Below the pieces are notes generated by a model. The model saw only the letters and a list, made by a program, of their open reading frames with translations, was not told where the DNA came from and made no database searches. A program made the position numbers and the translations under genes. DNA of 64,000 nucleotides, taken from NCBI RefSeq assembly GCF_900086655.1, contig NZ_LT575476.1:3982543-4046542 (forward strand). The letters run 5' to 3'. Source of the DNA: Paenibacillus tuaregi. Lineage in GTDB: Bacteria > Bacillota > Bacilli > Paenibacillales > Paenibacillaceae. Position 1 is the first letter of the stretch. Each line of letters opens with the position of its first letter. This document shows positions 42,829 through 52,236 of this stretch, one piece after another.

Positions 42829-43445
42829 CTAAAAAGCGTGATGACAAGCCATCGTTCATTACAGAGGCCAGACGTAGACAGATTGTGGATGCGGCCATCT
42901 CCACCCTGGATGAAATCGGGTATATCCACACGAGCCTAGCGCAAATTGCCAAGCGTGCAGGTATCAGCACAGCACTGATTTCTTATCATTTCAAGGACAA
43001 ACAGGAGTTAATGGACTACACGCTTATGATGCTGTTAACCGACGCCGCTGCCCACGTGATAGAGCAGACTAAGGCGGCATCAACGGCAAGGGACAAGTTG
43101 CACGCTTATATTCAAGCTTGCATGAACTATCAAGGCGCGCGCCCCCAGTATAATACGGCGCTGATTGAAATCATTTTTCATGCCCGGACACCTGACAATG
43201 TGCCTTATTACAGACTGAGTGATGATGAAGACGATTCCCTCACCAGCCTGCTTCACCAGATTCTGCAGGAGGGCCAGGCCAGAGGAGAGTTCCGCCAGCT
43301 CAATGTGATTATTGTGGCCAGCGCAATCCGGGGCGCCATAGATGAATACTTGTTCAATAAGGGCCTCAGCGATCAAATTGACTCGAAGTCATACTGCGAT
43401 GAACTCGTAACTCTATTTGACAAAGCGGTTCTGACGGAAATTTAA
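42825..43445 (+). CDS. TetR family regulator
   Basis: A 206-residue TetR regulator. The HTH is at residues ~15-60 (RRRQIVDAAISTLDEIGY, SLAQIAKRAGISTALISYHFKDKQELM), followed by a C-terminal domain with acidic YRLSDDEDDSL. It is co-translated with the YqeB-like gene, which it may control. AGGGAGGA precedes the ATG. The target and inducer are unknown. Confidence 0.85.
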   Translation: MTKKRDDKPSFITEARRRQIVDAAISTLDEIGYIHTSLAQIAKRAGISTALISYHFKDKQELMDYTLMMLLTDAAAHVIEQTKAASTARDKLHAYIQACMNYQGARPQYNTALIEIIFHARTPDNVPYYRLSDDEDDSLTSLLHQILQEGQARGEFRQLNVIIVASAIRGAIDEYLFNKGLSDQIDSKSYCDELVTLFDKAVLTEI

Positions 43446-43601
43446 CATCTTAACCTTCTGGTTATAGCGGCTTTTGGCTTTTAAAAGCAATTGGCATGAA
43501 TATTGCTAGTTAATTATGCAGCAGACGGTGCCTCATTCCCAGTGTTCTTCATTCCGATGTGCCGCCTGCCAAAAAACGGATCGACTAGCGGAGGTAAGCC
43601 A

Positions 43602-44792
43602 ATGATCAGATTAGAACAGGACGGTATAGGGGTACGCGAAGTGCCTTCTTATGCTTATTATGGTATCCAAACCTTGCGTGCCGGTGAAATATTCCCGATA
43701 GCCAGCACCCCAGTTCATAAAGAATTTATAGTTGCCCTGGCTTGTGTGAAAAAAGCGGCTGCCCAGGCCCACTTGGATATGGGCACGCTGCCCATACGGA
43801 TCGGAAGCCTGCTGGTTAAAGCTGCTGAAGAGGTAATCCAAGGAAGACATCTGGAGCATTTCAAGGTTGATTTTATTCAAGGCAGCATCAATGATTCCTT
43901 GAATATGAACATGAATGAAGTGCTTGCCAATCGGGTGCTTGAGCTTATGCTTGCGGACAAAGGAGATTATGCGCTTGTAAATCCAAGCTTCCACATCAAT
44001 CTGGGGCAGACGACAAATGAAGTCATTTCAACGGCCCTGCGGATTGCTTCTTATCAGCTGTCACAGAAGCTGACAGGCACTGCAGAGCAGCTTATAGCTG
44101 GCCTGCTCGCTGCAGCGAAACAGCCAAGCGAGCCGCATCACCAATCGAAAGAACCCCAAGCTAGGCCGGGAACAAAGGAATGGCTAATAGGGCAATTCAA
44201 GGAAGCTGCCCTGAGCCTTCAGCAGGACATGGATGAGCTCGCCAAAGCTGCTTCGCATCTTCAAACCGTTCGCCTGTCCGATACAACCGCCAGCGGCGGG
44301 ACTGAACTCAGTCATGGATTTTCAAATAAAGCTGTGGCTTATTTAAGCAAATTAACCCAGATTCCTCTCACGGTGTCCCAGGCCGACAAGGAATCATCTC
44401 AGAATACCGATGTTTTCGTGCAGTTCTCATCAGCCTTGAAGCTATGTGCACTCACCCTGACCAAGCTGTGCCGCAGTGTCCGCATGGTAGCAGCCTCAAG
44501 CCAGGCTGACAGGGGAGATTGGGGCCAGCCTCCAGGCGTCCAGACGGAGAAAGCCGAAGCGCTTAGCCAGATTGCCTTCCAGGTGATCGGTTTCGATCAC
44601 AGCATCAAGCTCGCCTCGGAAGCAGGGATCATAGACCGTGGAGCCGTACAGCCCATTGTTGCTTACAACCTGATCGAATCGCTCATAATCCTCTCCAGGG
44701 GGATGGAATCATTTGTCCAGCCCCTAACCTTCGAGGAGAAATCAGACATACCAGCCCATTTGAGAGGCTGGACAGAAAAGTGCGGACTCTAA
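43602..44792 (+). CDS. aspartase/fumarase-fold protein lacking the signature loop
   Basis: A 396-residue member of the aspartase/fumarase superfamily: the start RLEQDGIGVREVPSYAYYGI, QGSINDSLNMNMNEVLANRV, VNPSFHINLGQTTNEVISTA, and a C-terminal EAGIIDRGAVQPIVAYNLIES all align with aspartase. But the GSSxMPxKxNP signature loop, which carries the catalytic Ser, is absent: the region reads AASSQADRGDWGQPPGVQTEK. Length is ~70 residues under normal. It may be a pseudoenzyme, or have a changed activity. ATG 43602 has GGAGG upstream; longer in-frame starts exist. Confidence 0.8.
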   Translation: MIRLEQDGIGVREVPSYAYYGIQTLRAGEIFPIASTPVHKEFIVALACVKKAAAQAHLDMGTLPIRIGSLLVKAAEEVIQGRHLEHFKVDFIQGSINDSLNMNMNEVLANRVLELMLADKGDYALVNPSFHINLGQTTNEVISTALRIASYQLSQKLTGTAEQLIAGLLAAAKQPSEPHHQSKEPQARPGTKEWLIGQFKEAALSLQQDMDELAKAASHLQTVRLSDTTASGGTELSHGFSNKAVAYLSKLTQIPLTVSQADKESSQNTDVFVQFSSALKLCALTLTKLCRSVRMVAASSQADRGDWGQPPGVQTEKAEALSQIAFQVIGFDHSIKLASEAGIIDRGAVQPIVAYNLIESLIILSRGMESFVQPLTFEEKSDIPAHLRGWTEKCGL

Positions 44793-44826
44793 AAGATAGC
44801 TGCTCTCCAGCTGACCTAATCATACG

Positions 44827-44866
44827 AAAAGGCTGTCTCCACACTAATGTGTGTGACAGCCCTTTT
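44827..44866. terminator. bidirectional terminator between the aspartase-like gene and rpoN
   Basis: AAAAGGCTGTC and GACAGCCCTTTT arms around a CCACACTAATGTGTGT inner hairpin. Confidence 0.88.
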
Positions 44867-44867
44867 G

Positions 44868-46181
44868 TTATGCGCGCTGCTTCCGAGTGGACGAGGAGAG
44901 AATCCTCATCTCCTCCCGGTATTTGGTTACGGTTCTTCTGGATAACTGAACTCCCTCCGAGAAGAGAATATCCACAATTTTCTGATCTGAATACGGGCTG
45001 CGCCGGTCTTCCGAATCAATGATCTCCTTGATTCTCGCTTTGACCTTCCGGGAAGAGGCTTCACTGCCGTCAGAGGTGGTTAATCCAGCCGCGAAGAAAT
45101 ACTTAAGCGGAAACACACCGTGCGGGGTAAGCACAAATTTGCCCTGCACCGCCCGGCTGACAGTAGACTCATGCATTTCCAACCTGCTCGCTATCGTATT
45201 CAAGTTCATGGGACGAAGACTTCTCACCCCAGAGGTAAGAAATGCCCTCTGCTCCTCCATAATGGCATAAATCACCTTCAGGAGGGTCGCCTTCCGCATT
45301 TCTACACTCCGGATCACCCACCGCGCTGATTTCATACAGTCCTTCAAGTAAGCTGATGCCTCCATAGATTGCTTCAGACTCACCCAATCTCTGCATTCGC
45401 GGTTCATGGACAGCCGCGGTAAGTTAGAAGCGTGCAGAGCCACCGTAAAGCTGTCGCCTGCACGTTCAACCACTGCATCCGGTACAATATAATGCTGTTC
45501 AAATGCGGTAAGCGTCTGCCCAGGACGAGGGTTAAGTCCACGGATATAGCGGACTGCTGCCTGGACCTGCTCTTTCGTGATCTTCAGATCCGAGGCAATC
45601 CGGCCCAAATTACCCTTCGCCAGCTCCGTCAAGAATCCGCTTACAACTTCATAGGCGTAGGGCGCAGCCGATGGGTCGCGGACAATCTGCAGCAGCAGAC
45701 ATTCCTTCAAATTTCTGCAGCCAATCCCCGCAGGCTCAAGCGATTGCAGCTTCTCAAGCGCAGTCTCTAGAAGCTCCGCGGATACACCGGAAGGACTCTG
45801 AATATCTTCCATGTCCATATCCAGGTACCCATCCTCGTTCAGATTGCCGGCCAGGAAAGCGGCAGCCCTGTAGACTTCTGCCGGAAGCGAGAGAAGGCGA
45901 AGCTGACTCTTCAGCTTCGCTTCCAACGTCTCCTGCGCACCTTTCACATTTCCCAGCATATCCTGCACCGGCCGGGCTTCCCCTTTGGCCCGAAGCTTCG
46001 ATCTATATAAGTAATAATCTCTATTGTCCTCGAGCTCAAGCACAGGGTTCTCCATCGCTTGCTCCTGCAAATACTGGATCAGCTCATACCCGGACAACGA
46101 TAAAATATAAATGGATTGCTTCAGTTCAGGAGTAATCGCCAGCTTTACACGTTGGTCTTGCACCAGTTGGAAGCCTAACAA
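44868..46181 (-). CDS. rpoN: RNA polymerase sigma-54 factor
   Basis: A 437-residue sigma-54 (SigL) factor. Region I (activator response) starts LGFQLVQDQRVKLAITPELKQSIYILSLSGYELIQYLQEQAMENPVLE in pattern; the core-binding region and HTH follow, and the RpoN box reads SRRTVTKYRE near the C-terminus, where it recognises the -24 element. I place the start at TTG 46181, which follows AGGGGAG; an upstream ATG lacks this. It is downstream of the P5C dehydrogenase gene on the same strand and near its activator, forming a self-contained proline unit. The sigma factor presumably serves other promoters as well. Confidence 0.93.
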   Translation of the reverse strand: MLGFQLVQDQRVKLAITPELKQSIYILSLSGYELIQYLQEQAMENPVLELEDNRDYYLYRSKLRAKGEARPVQDMLGNVKGAQETLEAKLKSQLRLLSLPAEVYRAAAFLAGNLNEDGYLDMDMEDIQSPSGVSAELLETALEKLQSLEPAGIGCRNLKECLLLQIVRDPSAAPYAYEVVSGFLTELAKGNLGRIASDLKITKEQVQAAVRYIRGLNPRPGQTLTAFEQHYIVPDAVVERAGDSFTVALHASNLPRLSMNRECRDWVSLKQSMEASAYLKDCMKSARWVIRSVEMRKATLLKVIYAIMEEQRAFLTSGVRSLRPMNLNTIASRLEMHESTVSRAVQGKFVLTPHGVFPLKYFFAAGLTTSDGSEASSRKVKARIKEIIDSEDRRSPYSDQKIVDILFSEGVQLSRRTVTKYREEMRILSSSTRKQRA

Positions 46182-46292
46182 CAGTATCTCCCCTTCCGCA
46201 CAGATCATCACTTAAGAAAAGAAATGCGATTCATCCTCTCTTTACTATACTGAAAAGGGTGATCTTTGAACACCGGTATGCCTGTAATAATA

Positions 46293-47840
46293 TTAGAAAC
46301 GCTCACACACCAGCTTCGCTTGGGTGAAGAGCAGCAGGTAGTCCCGGCCCCCGGCTTTGGAATCCGTTCCGGACATGTTGAATCCGCCAAACGGATGGGT
46401 TCCTACCAAAGCGCCCGTACATTTCCGATTGAAATAAAGGTTGCCTACGAAAAATTCCCGTCTTGCCTTCTCCAGATTGGCCCCATTATTGGAGATCACC
46501 GCCCCGGTCAAGCCGTAATCGGTATTGTTGGCGAATTCAATCGCTTCATCGAAAGATTTGGCTTTGGTGAAGGCAACAACTGGGCCGAATATCTCCTCTT
46601 GAGAAATCCTTGCTTTGGAGTCCACATCCGCAAAGATTGTCGGTTCGATGAAGAATCCGTTCGGATCTCCCGTGCCTCCACCAAACACCAGACGTCCTTC
46701 CTGCTTGCCGATTTCAATATACTCTTGAATTTTTGTGTATGCCTTCTCATCAATGATCGGTCCAAGGTTAGCCGCCGCATCTACCGGATTGCCCATAATC
46801 AGCTTGCTTGTGCGCTCCACTACTTTCTCCAGCACCGTATCATATACTTCCTCGTGCACAATAGCGCGGGAGCAGGCCGAACACTTCTGGCCCGAGAAGC
46901 CGAAGGCAGACAGCGTAATCATATCTGCGGCAAGGTTCAAGTCCGCATCCTTATCCACGACGATGGCGTCTTTGCCGCCCATCTCGGCGACTACGCGCTT
47001 GATCCATTTCTGCCCTGGATTCGTCTTCGCCGCCCGCTCATTGATCCGAAGGCCAACATCGCGGGAGCCAGTGAAGCTGATAAACCGGGTAAGAGGATGA
47101 TCCACCAGATAATCGCCAACCTGTCCCCCCGGTCCAGGCAGGAAATTTACTACGCCGGCCGGAAGTCCAACCTCCTCCAGCAAAGCCACAAATTTTGCGG
47201 CAATGACTGGCGTTGTGCTCGCAGGCTTAAGAACCACCGTATTCCCGGTTACAAAAGCGGCAGCGGTCATACCTGCCATAATCGCCAGCGGGAAGTTCCA
47301 AGGAGGAATAACAACTCCAACGCCGAGCGGCATGTAGTACAGCTCATTCTCTTCCTCTTCACTCACCGTCAGAGGCTGAGGCTGGCTGAGTCGCTGCATC
47401 TCGCGGGCGTAGAATTCAAGGAAGTCAATCGCCTCCGCCGTTTCCACATCGGCCTCCACCCGGGTCTTCCCGGCCTCATAGGTCATCAGTGCGGAGAACT
47501 CGAGCTTGCGTCGGCGGAGAATGGCAGCGGCCCGGTACAGGTATCTCGCCCGCTCATTTGGATCGGTACGCTTCCACGTCTCAAACGTGGCGGCCGCAGA
47601 TTGGATCGCTTTCTCGGCAAGCTCCGTGTCAGCTTGGGATACAGTGCCGATCACTTGGCTTTTGTTGGCCGGATTAACCGAGACGATCTTTTTTCCGGTT
47701 ACGATTCTCTCACCGCCGATAATGAGCGGATACTCCCTGCCAAGCTCAGCCTCAATCTTCTTCAGCACGGCATCATATTCTACGTTATTGTGTTCTTCCT
47801 TAAAATTAACGAATACCTCATTTTTGAATTCTGATCTCAT
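46293..47840 (-). CDS. rocA: delta-1-pyrroline-5-carboxylate (P5C) dehydrogenase
   Basis: An NAD-dependent aldehyde dehydrogenase of about 515 residues that oxidises P5C/glutamate semialdehyde to glutamate. Landmarks: [33 protein letters not shown], the Glu general base in VAEMGGKDA, the catalytic Cys in [11 protein letters not shown], and [17 protein letters not shown] near the end. I use ATG 47840 as start; the upstream ATG touches the AGGAGAGG site. It has its own sigma-54 promoter, divergent from that of the proline dehydrogenase gene, so the two steps from proline to glutamate are controlled together. Confidence 0.93.
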   Translation of the reverse strand: MRSEFKNEVFVNFKEEHNNVEYDAVLKKIEAELGREYPLIIGGERIVTGKKIVSVNPANKSQVIGTVSQADTELAEKAIQSAAATFETWKRTDPNERARYLYRAAAILRRRKLEFSALMTYEAGKTRVEADVETAEAIDFLEFYAREMQRLSQPQPLTVSEEEENELYYMPLGVGVVIPPWNFPLAIMAGMTAAAFVTGNTVVLKPASTTPVIAAKFVALLEEVGLPAGVVNFLPGPGGQVGDYLVDHPLTRFISFTGSRDVGLRINERAAKTNPGQKWIKRVVAEMGGKDAIVVDKDADLNLAADMITLSAFGFSGQKCSACSRAIVHEEVYDTVLEKVVERTSKLIMGNPVDAAANLGPIIDEKAYTKIQEYIEIGKQEGRLVFGGGTGDPNGFFIEPTIFADVDSKARISQEEIFGPVVAFTKAKSFDEAIEFANNTDYGLTGAVISNNGANLEKARREFFVGNLYFNRKCTGALVGTHPFGGFNMSGTDSKAGGRDYLLLFTQAKLVCERF

Positions 47841-47890
47841 CTTCGGAACCATCCTCTCCTGATTTTCCTTATGTCACCTTCCCATAGAAC

Positions 47891-47911
47891 AATAAGCAAT
47901 TATCATGCCAA
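47891..47911 (-). promoter_or_regulatory. sigma-54 promoter of rocA
   Basis: Minus strand: TTGGCATGATAATTGCTTATT, with TGGCAT at -24 and TTGCT at -12, spacing N5, an almost exact match to TGGCAC-N5-TTGCW. GG pairs with 47908-47909 and GC with 47895-47896. Confidence 0.9.
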
Positions 47912-47929
47912 TAAAGTCATTCTCGCCTG

Positions 47930-47946
47930 TTGGCACACATTTTGCT
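47930..47946 (+). promoter_or_regulatory. sigma-54 promoter of the proline dehydrogenase gene
   Basis: TTGGCACACATTTTGCT: TGGCAC-N5-TTGCT is a perfect -24/-12 consensus, about 65 bp before the start codon. It lies only 18 bp from the rocA promoter on the other strand. Confidence 0.93.
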
Positions 47947-48010
47947 TATACTTCATTGTCAAAATAGCTCAGCTGACAACATTACAGGTGTCTGAAAGGG
48001 GAAACACGAA

Positions 48011-48931
48011 ATGGATGGCACAGAACTTTACCGGAAAGTACTTCTGTCGGTATCCGGCAACAAGCTGGTCGAGAAGCTGTCTCTTAAATATGGTAAGAAA
48101 TTAGCAGGCAAGTTCATTGCCGGTGATACTTTGGACGAAGCTTTAGATGAAATTGAAGCCCTGAACCGCAAAGGCATCATGGTTACTCTTGATCATCTGG
48201 GAGAGGGCATCAAGCGGTTATCGGAGGCTAACGCCTATAAAGAAGAATATATTAAGCTGGTTGATGGCATCGCAAAGCGCGGGGTAGATTCAAATGTATC
48301 CTTAAAGCCTACCCAAATGGGCCTGGCCTTGGACCCCGAAGCCTGCTATGAGAACATCCGCACCATTGTGATGCAGGCCCGGGCACACGGCAATTTCGTG
48401 CGCATTGACATGGAGGACAGCCCCTTCACCCAAGCTACGATCGATATTGTACTCCGTCTGCACGCCGAAGGGCTGACGAATGTAGGCACTGTGATCCAGG
48501 CTTACTTGTTCCGTACGGAGGATGACGTTATACAGCTCATCAAAGCCGGAGTGAATCTGCGTCTCGTCAAAGGCGCTTACAAAGAGCCGGGTACTGTTGC
48601 CTATCAGCAGATGAGTGAAGTGATTGACAACTACAAAAAGATTATCCGGATGCATCTGGACCAGGGCGTATACACAGCCATCGCCTCCCACGATGACCGT
48701 ATTATCAATTGGGTCAAAGAATATGCCCGTAAGCATGGAATCCCCAAGGACGCATTTGAATTTCAAATGCTGTATGGCCTGCGGATGAATGATCAGGCCC
48801 AATTAGCCAAGGATGGCTACCGCATCCGGTGTTATATGCCTTACGGCACGATGTGGTATCCTTATTACACCCGCCGTCTGGCTGAGAAGCCGGCCAATCT
48901 GTGGATGGTGGTCAAGAATATGTTCAAATAA
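48011..48931 (+). CDS. putB: proline dehydrogenase
   Basis: A 306-residue FAD enzyme that oxidises L-proline to P5C, passing electrons to the membrane quinone pool. It shows GIMVTLDHLGEGI, SNVSLKPTQMGL, NFVRIDMEDSPFT, VGTVIQAYLFRTEDDV, NLRLVKGAYKEP and the final RCYMPYGTMWYPYYTRRLAE, where the two consecutive arginines bind the proline carboxylate. This short single-domain type is typical of bacilli. GAAAGGGG precedes the ATG. It is transcribed from a sigma-54 promoter, divergent from rocA, with the activator gene directly downstream. Confidence 0.95.
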   Translation: MDGTELYRKVLLSVSGNKLVEKLSLKYGKKLAGKFIAGDTLDEALDEIEALNRKGIMVTLDHLGEGIKRLSEANAYKEEYIKLVDGIAKRGVDSNVSLKPTQMGLALDPEACYENIRTIVMQARAHGNFVRIDMEDSPFTQATIDIVLRLHAEGLTNVGTVIQAYLFRTEDDVIQLIKAGVNLRLVKGAYKEPGTVAYQQMSEVIDNYKKIIRMHLDQGVYTAIASHDDRIINWVKEYARKHGIPKDAFEFQMLYGLRMNDQAQLAKDGYRIRCYMPYGTMWYPYYTRRLAEKPANLWMVVKNMFK

Positions 48932-48986
48932 CATCTCTACATCCGTAAGCGTTTTCAAAATAACTCGCTAATCCTGTCTAAAAATA

Positions 48987-49015
48987 TTTACACTTAAAAT
49001 CCGGCCCGGTATAAT
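48987..49015 (+). promoter_or_regulatory. sigma-A promoter of the sigma-54 activator gene
   Basis: TTTACA, a 17-bp spacer and TATAAT give a near-perfect vegetative promoter 55 bp before the start codon. Unlike its targets, the activator therefore seems to be made by the housekeeping polymerase. Confidence 0.8.
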
Positions 49016-49069
49016 GACCCTAGTCACAGTCTGTTAGCTTGTGTTCCTATATATTAGGGGGTCAGCTCA

Positions 49070-50821
49070 TTGAAGCATCTGTTACCGAGTCTGGAAAGCC
49101 TTATTCGAACCGATTGCACCCTGATTACACGCACCGAACTGTCAGCATATCAAGACCGTCATGATTCAATCGTTCCATCACCGGTATTTATAGATTATCA
49201 AGATGGGAGATACGGACTGCTGCAGCCCTCTCCCGCTTCTAACTCAACTATTGATCCTTATAATCAAGACCTTATAGACGTGGGAACCGTTAACGCTGAA
49301 GCCTCGTTGACCGATGTCTCTTTGGTCTTCTCTTCTTGCCCTCTGGCCATCGTGCTCCGTGATGATCAACCTGTGGGCTATATCACCTCGGGAGATATTA
49401 TTCAGGCAGCCGTTCATGCCCATCAATGCCTGGAGGCTTACTTCCAGACCACTTTAGAAACACTTAACCCTGACATCGCGATCACCCTGATTAACGAGGA
49501 AGGCCGCGTGGCGGTGTGGACGTCTGGAGCAGAGCATATCTTCTCTATCCAAAAAGAAGAAATCATCGGCAAACCCGCCTCCGACTTTTTCCCGATCGAC
49601 CGCCTTCAGTCCCTGAAGACGCTTCAGACAGGAGAGTCCGTGCATAAAATGCAGCATCGCCCAAGACAAAATATGTTTGTTCTCATCAATTCCAATCCGG
49701 TGCTGCTGGATGGCCAGATTATTGGAGCCGTGGCGGCGGAATCCGACTTGACTACCCAGATGAGGCTCCATAACGAGCTTCTGCAGATGACCAACAAGGT
49801 TCACCATCTGCAGAAGGAGGTGGCGATGCTGAGCCCGTCGCAGAACCCTTATCAGCAGATCAAAGGCACAAGTCCAGCGATCAAGAGCAGTATCGAGACG
49901 ATCAAAAAAATCAGCACCACCAAAGCGACTGTGCTTATCCAGGGCGAGAGCGGCACTGGCAAGGAATTGTTCGCCCAGGCGATACACAGCGCACGCGAGA
50001 AGGATGGCGCCCCTTTTATTGCGATTAACTGCGGGGCCATCCCGGGTGCACTGTTCGAGAGTGAGCTGTTCGGCTACGAGAAGGGCGCCTTCTCAGGTGC
50101 TGATCCGAAAGGCAAGAAAGGGAAGATCGAACTCGCCAATGGGGGTACCCTTTTCCTTGACGAGATCGGGGAAATGCCGCTGGAAATGCAGGTTAAGATG
50201 CTCCGGGTTCTCCAGGAGAAAACTTACTTCCCGGTCGGGGGCACACAGCTTAAGAAAGCGGACTGCCGGATTATCGCTGCAACCAACCGGGATTTGAAGA
50301 AAATGATCATGGAAGGCGCGTTCCGTGAGGATCTCTACTATCGGCTGAATGTCGTATCCTTGGATATCCCTTCCCTGCGTGAGCGCAAAGAGGATATCTA
50401 TGAACTGACGCAATCCTTCCTGCACGAATTCGCCCTTGTATATGGCCGTCATATCGAGACTTTCACACCGGATGTATTTGAGGATCTTCTCAAATACGAC
50501 TGGCCCGGGAATATCCGTGAGCTCCGCAACACGATTGAGCGTCTTGTGATCTTCTCGACCGATGGGGAGATCAGACGGGAGTATCTGCCCCCGAATATCT
50601 ACACCGGGGATCAAGAAGCGACTTCCTCTGGCAATACGGGAGACCATTCCGGCAGGTTGGAGTTCAGCGGAGAGGTATTCCGTGCCAAGCTGGATGAATG
50701 CGAGCGTAATCTTTTGATCCAGGCGCTGGAATCAACTCAAGGCAACAAGCTTGCGATCGCCAAGCAGCTTGGCATCTCAAGAGCAACACTATACAACAAG
50801 CTGAAAAGACTCAAATTGTGA
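49070..50821 (+). CDS. sigma-54-dependent activator of proline catabolism (RocR/PrdR-like)
   Basis: A 583-residue bacterial enhancer-binding protein. Order: a CBS-like N-terminal part (residues ~70-120, PLAIVLRDDQPVGYITSGDII), a PAS domain (~130-240, ITLINEEGRVAVWTSGAEHIF), an AAA+ domain (~265-505) with Walker A GESGTGKELFAQAIH, the sigma-54 contact loop GAFSGAD (usual GAFTGA, with T to S), Walker B GGTLFLDEIGE and the arginine finger region, then a Fis-type HTH (KLAIAKQLGISRATLYNKLKRL). The start is TTG with AGGGGG upstream. Position and two flanking sigma-54 promoters make proline or a product its probable signal. Confidence 0.9.
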   Translation: MKHLLPSLESLIRTDCTLITRTELSAYQDRHDSIVPSPVFIDYQDGRYGLLQPSPASNSTIDPYNQDLIDVGTVNAEASLTDVSLVFSSCPLAIVLRDDQPVGYITSGDIIQAAVHAHQCLEAYFQTTLETLNPDIAITLINEEGRVAVWTSGAEHIFSIQKEEIIGKPASDFFPIDRLQSLKTLQTGESVHKMQHRPRQNMFVLINSNPVLLDGQIIGAVAAESDLTTQMRLHNELLQMTNKVHHLQKEVAMLSPSQNPYQQIKGTSPAIKSSIETIKKISTTKATVLIQGESGTGKELFAQAIHSAREKDGAPFIAINCGAIPGALFESELFGYEKGAFSGADPKGKKGKIELANGGTLFLDEIGEMPLEMQVKMLRVLQEKTYFPVGGTQLKKADCRIIAATNRDLKKMIMEGAFREDLYYRLNVVSLDIPSLRERKEDIYELTQSFLHEFALVYGRHIETFTPDVFEDLLKYDWPGNIRELRNTIERLVIFSTDGEIRREYLPPNIYTGDQEATSSGNTGDHSGRLEFSGEVFRAKLDECERNLLIQALESTQGNKLAIAKQLGISRATLYNKLKRLKL

Positions 50822-50847
50822 TTATTATCATTGACAATTCTCATTAA

Positions 50848-50885
50848 TTAGACAGAAGAGTTTTCGGTGTCTAAGTTTTTAGACA
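50848..50885. promoter_or_regulatory. three TTAGACA half-sites downstream of the activator gene
   Basis: TTAGACA at 50848-50854, TGTCTAA at 50868-50874 and TTAGACA at 50879-50885; the last two form an 8-bp palindrome with a four-base loop. A further TGTCTAA lies at 48975-48981, upstream of the activator promoter. They could be binding sites for the activator, or simply a hairpin. Confidence 0.35.
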
Positions 50886-50907
50886 CTGCCTCATCGGGAT
50901 ATATTTA

Positions 50908-50936
50908 AAGCCCCGGACAACAATTGTCTGGGGCTG
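50908..50936. terminator. terminator between the activator and the MerR-type gene
   Basis: AGCCCCGGACAA and TTGTCTGGGGCT arms between two convergent genes. Confidence 0.82.
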
Positions 50937-50950
50937 TCACTTATAGGATG

Positions 50951-51214
50951 TTATTGTTTCACGCCAATCGCATCCTTGATTTGCGGGATGGATAACCCCG
51001 CTGTCTTCAGCTCTTTGATCTTATGAATGCGCTTGATCGTCTCCTCCCGCTTGTACCTCCGTGTCAGATTCTCTTCTGCCTGTTCAAAAGGAAGCATGCC
51101 TTCCTCAGTATAAAACTTAAGTGTGCTGTAACGGGAGCCTGTCAGCCGTACCAGTTCCCCAATCGATACATACTCTGATGCCAATATGGCATCCATGGAG
51201 CGTTGTCTGGACAT
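50951..51214 (-). CDS. small MerR-type HTH protein
   Basis: An 87-residue protein that is almost only a MerR winged helix-turn-helix: VSIGELVRLTGSRYSTLKFYTEEGMLPF, then RRYKREETIKRIHKIKELKTAGLSIPQIKDA. It has no long coiled coil or effector domain. It follows the GPP34-like gene by 14 bp on the same strand. I infer that the two act together, perhaps with this protein as its regulator. Confidence 0.8.
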   Translation of the reverse strand: MSRQRSMDAILASEYVSIGELVRLTGSRYSTLKFYTEEGMLPFEQAEENLTRRYKREETIKRIHKIKELKTAGLSIPQIKDAIGVKQ

Positions 51215-51228
51215 TGTTCTACGCTCCT

Positions 51229-52236
51229 TTATACGACGGCTGCCGGACGTTTAGGCTGCAATCGCACACCGTGAATAGGAACTCTTGTGTAGGCAGCATG
51301 GGGATGAGCTTCATAACACATGTTGTCGATTTTAATAATTGGAACTTGCCCCCCACGAATCACCTTAACCACATGTCCATAAGATTCAAGTCTTGTAATC
51401 ACATCACTGATTCTTTGATCAGGACCTGCAAACATTTCCTCTGTCTCAATAAAGACCGACTGGGACCGTTCAATGATAGGAAATACAAAATTCAGTCCGC
51501 GTCCCACCTGGGTTTTCACAGCCATCTTTTTCATATGTAACAGCTGCTTAAAGATAAGCTCACTCCGCTTGTGTATGGGGATAGGGAATAAAGATCGGGC
51601 CAGCGCAGATTCAGAATACAGCTCATCCATTCGAGCGCCCACTCTCTCCAGCTCATTACGTGAAAATAAATCATGCATGCATCCACTCTCCCGGAGCAGC
51701 CATAACATGCAAACTGCTTCTTCTGTAACCGTTCCATCCTCCAGTATTTCCGCCCGTAATTCCTCTGTGATCCGAGTGTACTGATTCATATCACTCCGGT
51801 ATTCCTTAATCTCGACTCCAGCTGATTCAAAATATAGATCACAACTCAGCAGATGATGAATCTCCTCAAGACATCCTGCTTCCTTAAGAGATTCAGCAAT
51901 TGCATGCTCCAATTGAGCTAATTTCCGATTCGATAATCTTGCTGCTTGCTTCAGCCATTCGTCCAGTTTAGCTCCGGCATCGTCTAACTTGTCAGAAATC
52001 AGTCGAACTAACACGGCCCACCGAGTCGGACCGCTCGGGATAAGATTGTTTGAAGCCCGCTCACTCAGCTTAAGCTTTCCTTCGGATGCTTCGAACCCAC
52101 CATCCAAATATAATTCTAAAATAACCGCGGCTGCCATACAGCGAAGAGCCACTTTCTTCTCAGTCGTGAGGTGAAGACTCCGCTGTGCGTTTAAGGCAAT
52201 TAATGAGAAGCTTTGGACCAAGCTCAGATCTGTCAC
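51229..52236 (-). CDS. GPP34/GOLPH3-like protein of unknown function
   Basis: A mostly helical protein of about 335 residues. Its N-terminal part (LSLVQSFSLIALNAQRSLHL, then ALRCMAAAVILELYLDG, SERA, LSNRKLAQLEHAIAESLKEAG and EELRAEILEDG, MLWLLRESGCMHDLFS) follows the helix pattern of the GPP34/GOLPH3 family, whose eukaryotic members bind phosphoinositides at the Golgi; bacterial members have no known role. The last ~90 residues are a different, beta-rich region. I use GTG 52236 because GGAG sits eight bases away. Ten heptamer repeats lie ~100 bp upstream of it. The family call is a pattern judgement. Confidence 0.5.
   Translation of the reverse strand: MTDLSLVQSFSLIALNAQRSLHLTTEKKVALRCMAAAVILELYLDGGFEASEGKLKLSERASNNLIPSGPTRWAVLVRLISDKLDDAGAKLDEWLKQAARLSNRKLAQLEHAIAESLKEAGCLEEIHHLLSCDLYFESAGVEIKEYRSDMNQYTRITEELRAEILEDGTVTEEAVCMLWLLRESGCMHDLFSRNELERVGARMDELYSESALARSLFPIPIHKRSELIFKQLLHMKKMAVKTQVGRGLNFVFPIIERSQSVFIETEEMFAGPDQRISDVITRLESYGHVVKVIRGGQVPIIKIDNMCYEAHPHAAYTRVPIHGVRLQPKRPAAVV

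Noticed and set aside
46266-47834. A ~520-codon open frame antisense to the P5C dehydrogenase gene
   Set aside because: The minus-strand frame has every aldehyde dehydrogenase motif and a sigma-54 promoter; the antisense product is low-quality Arg/His-rich text.
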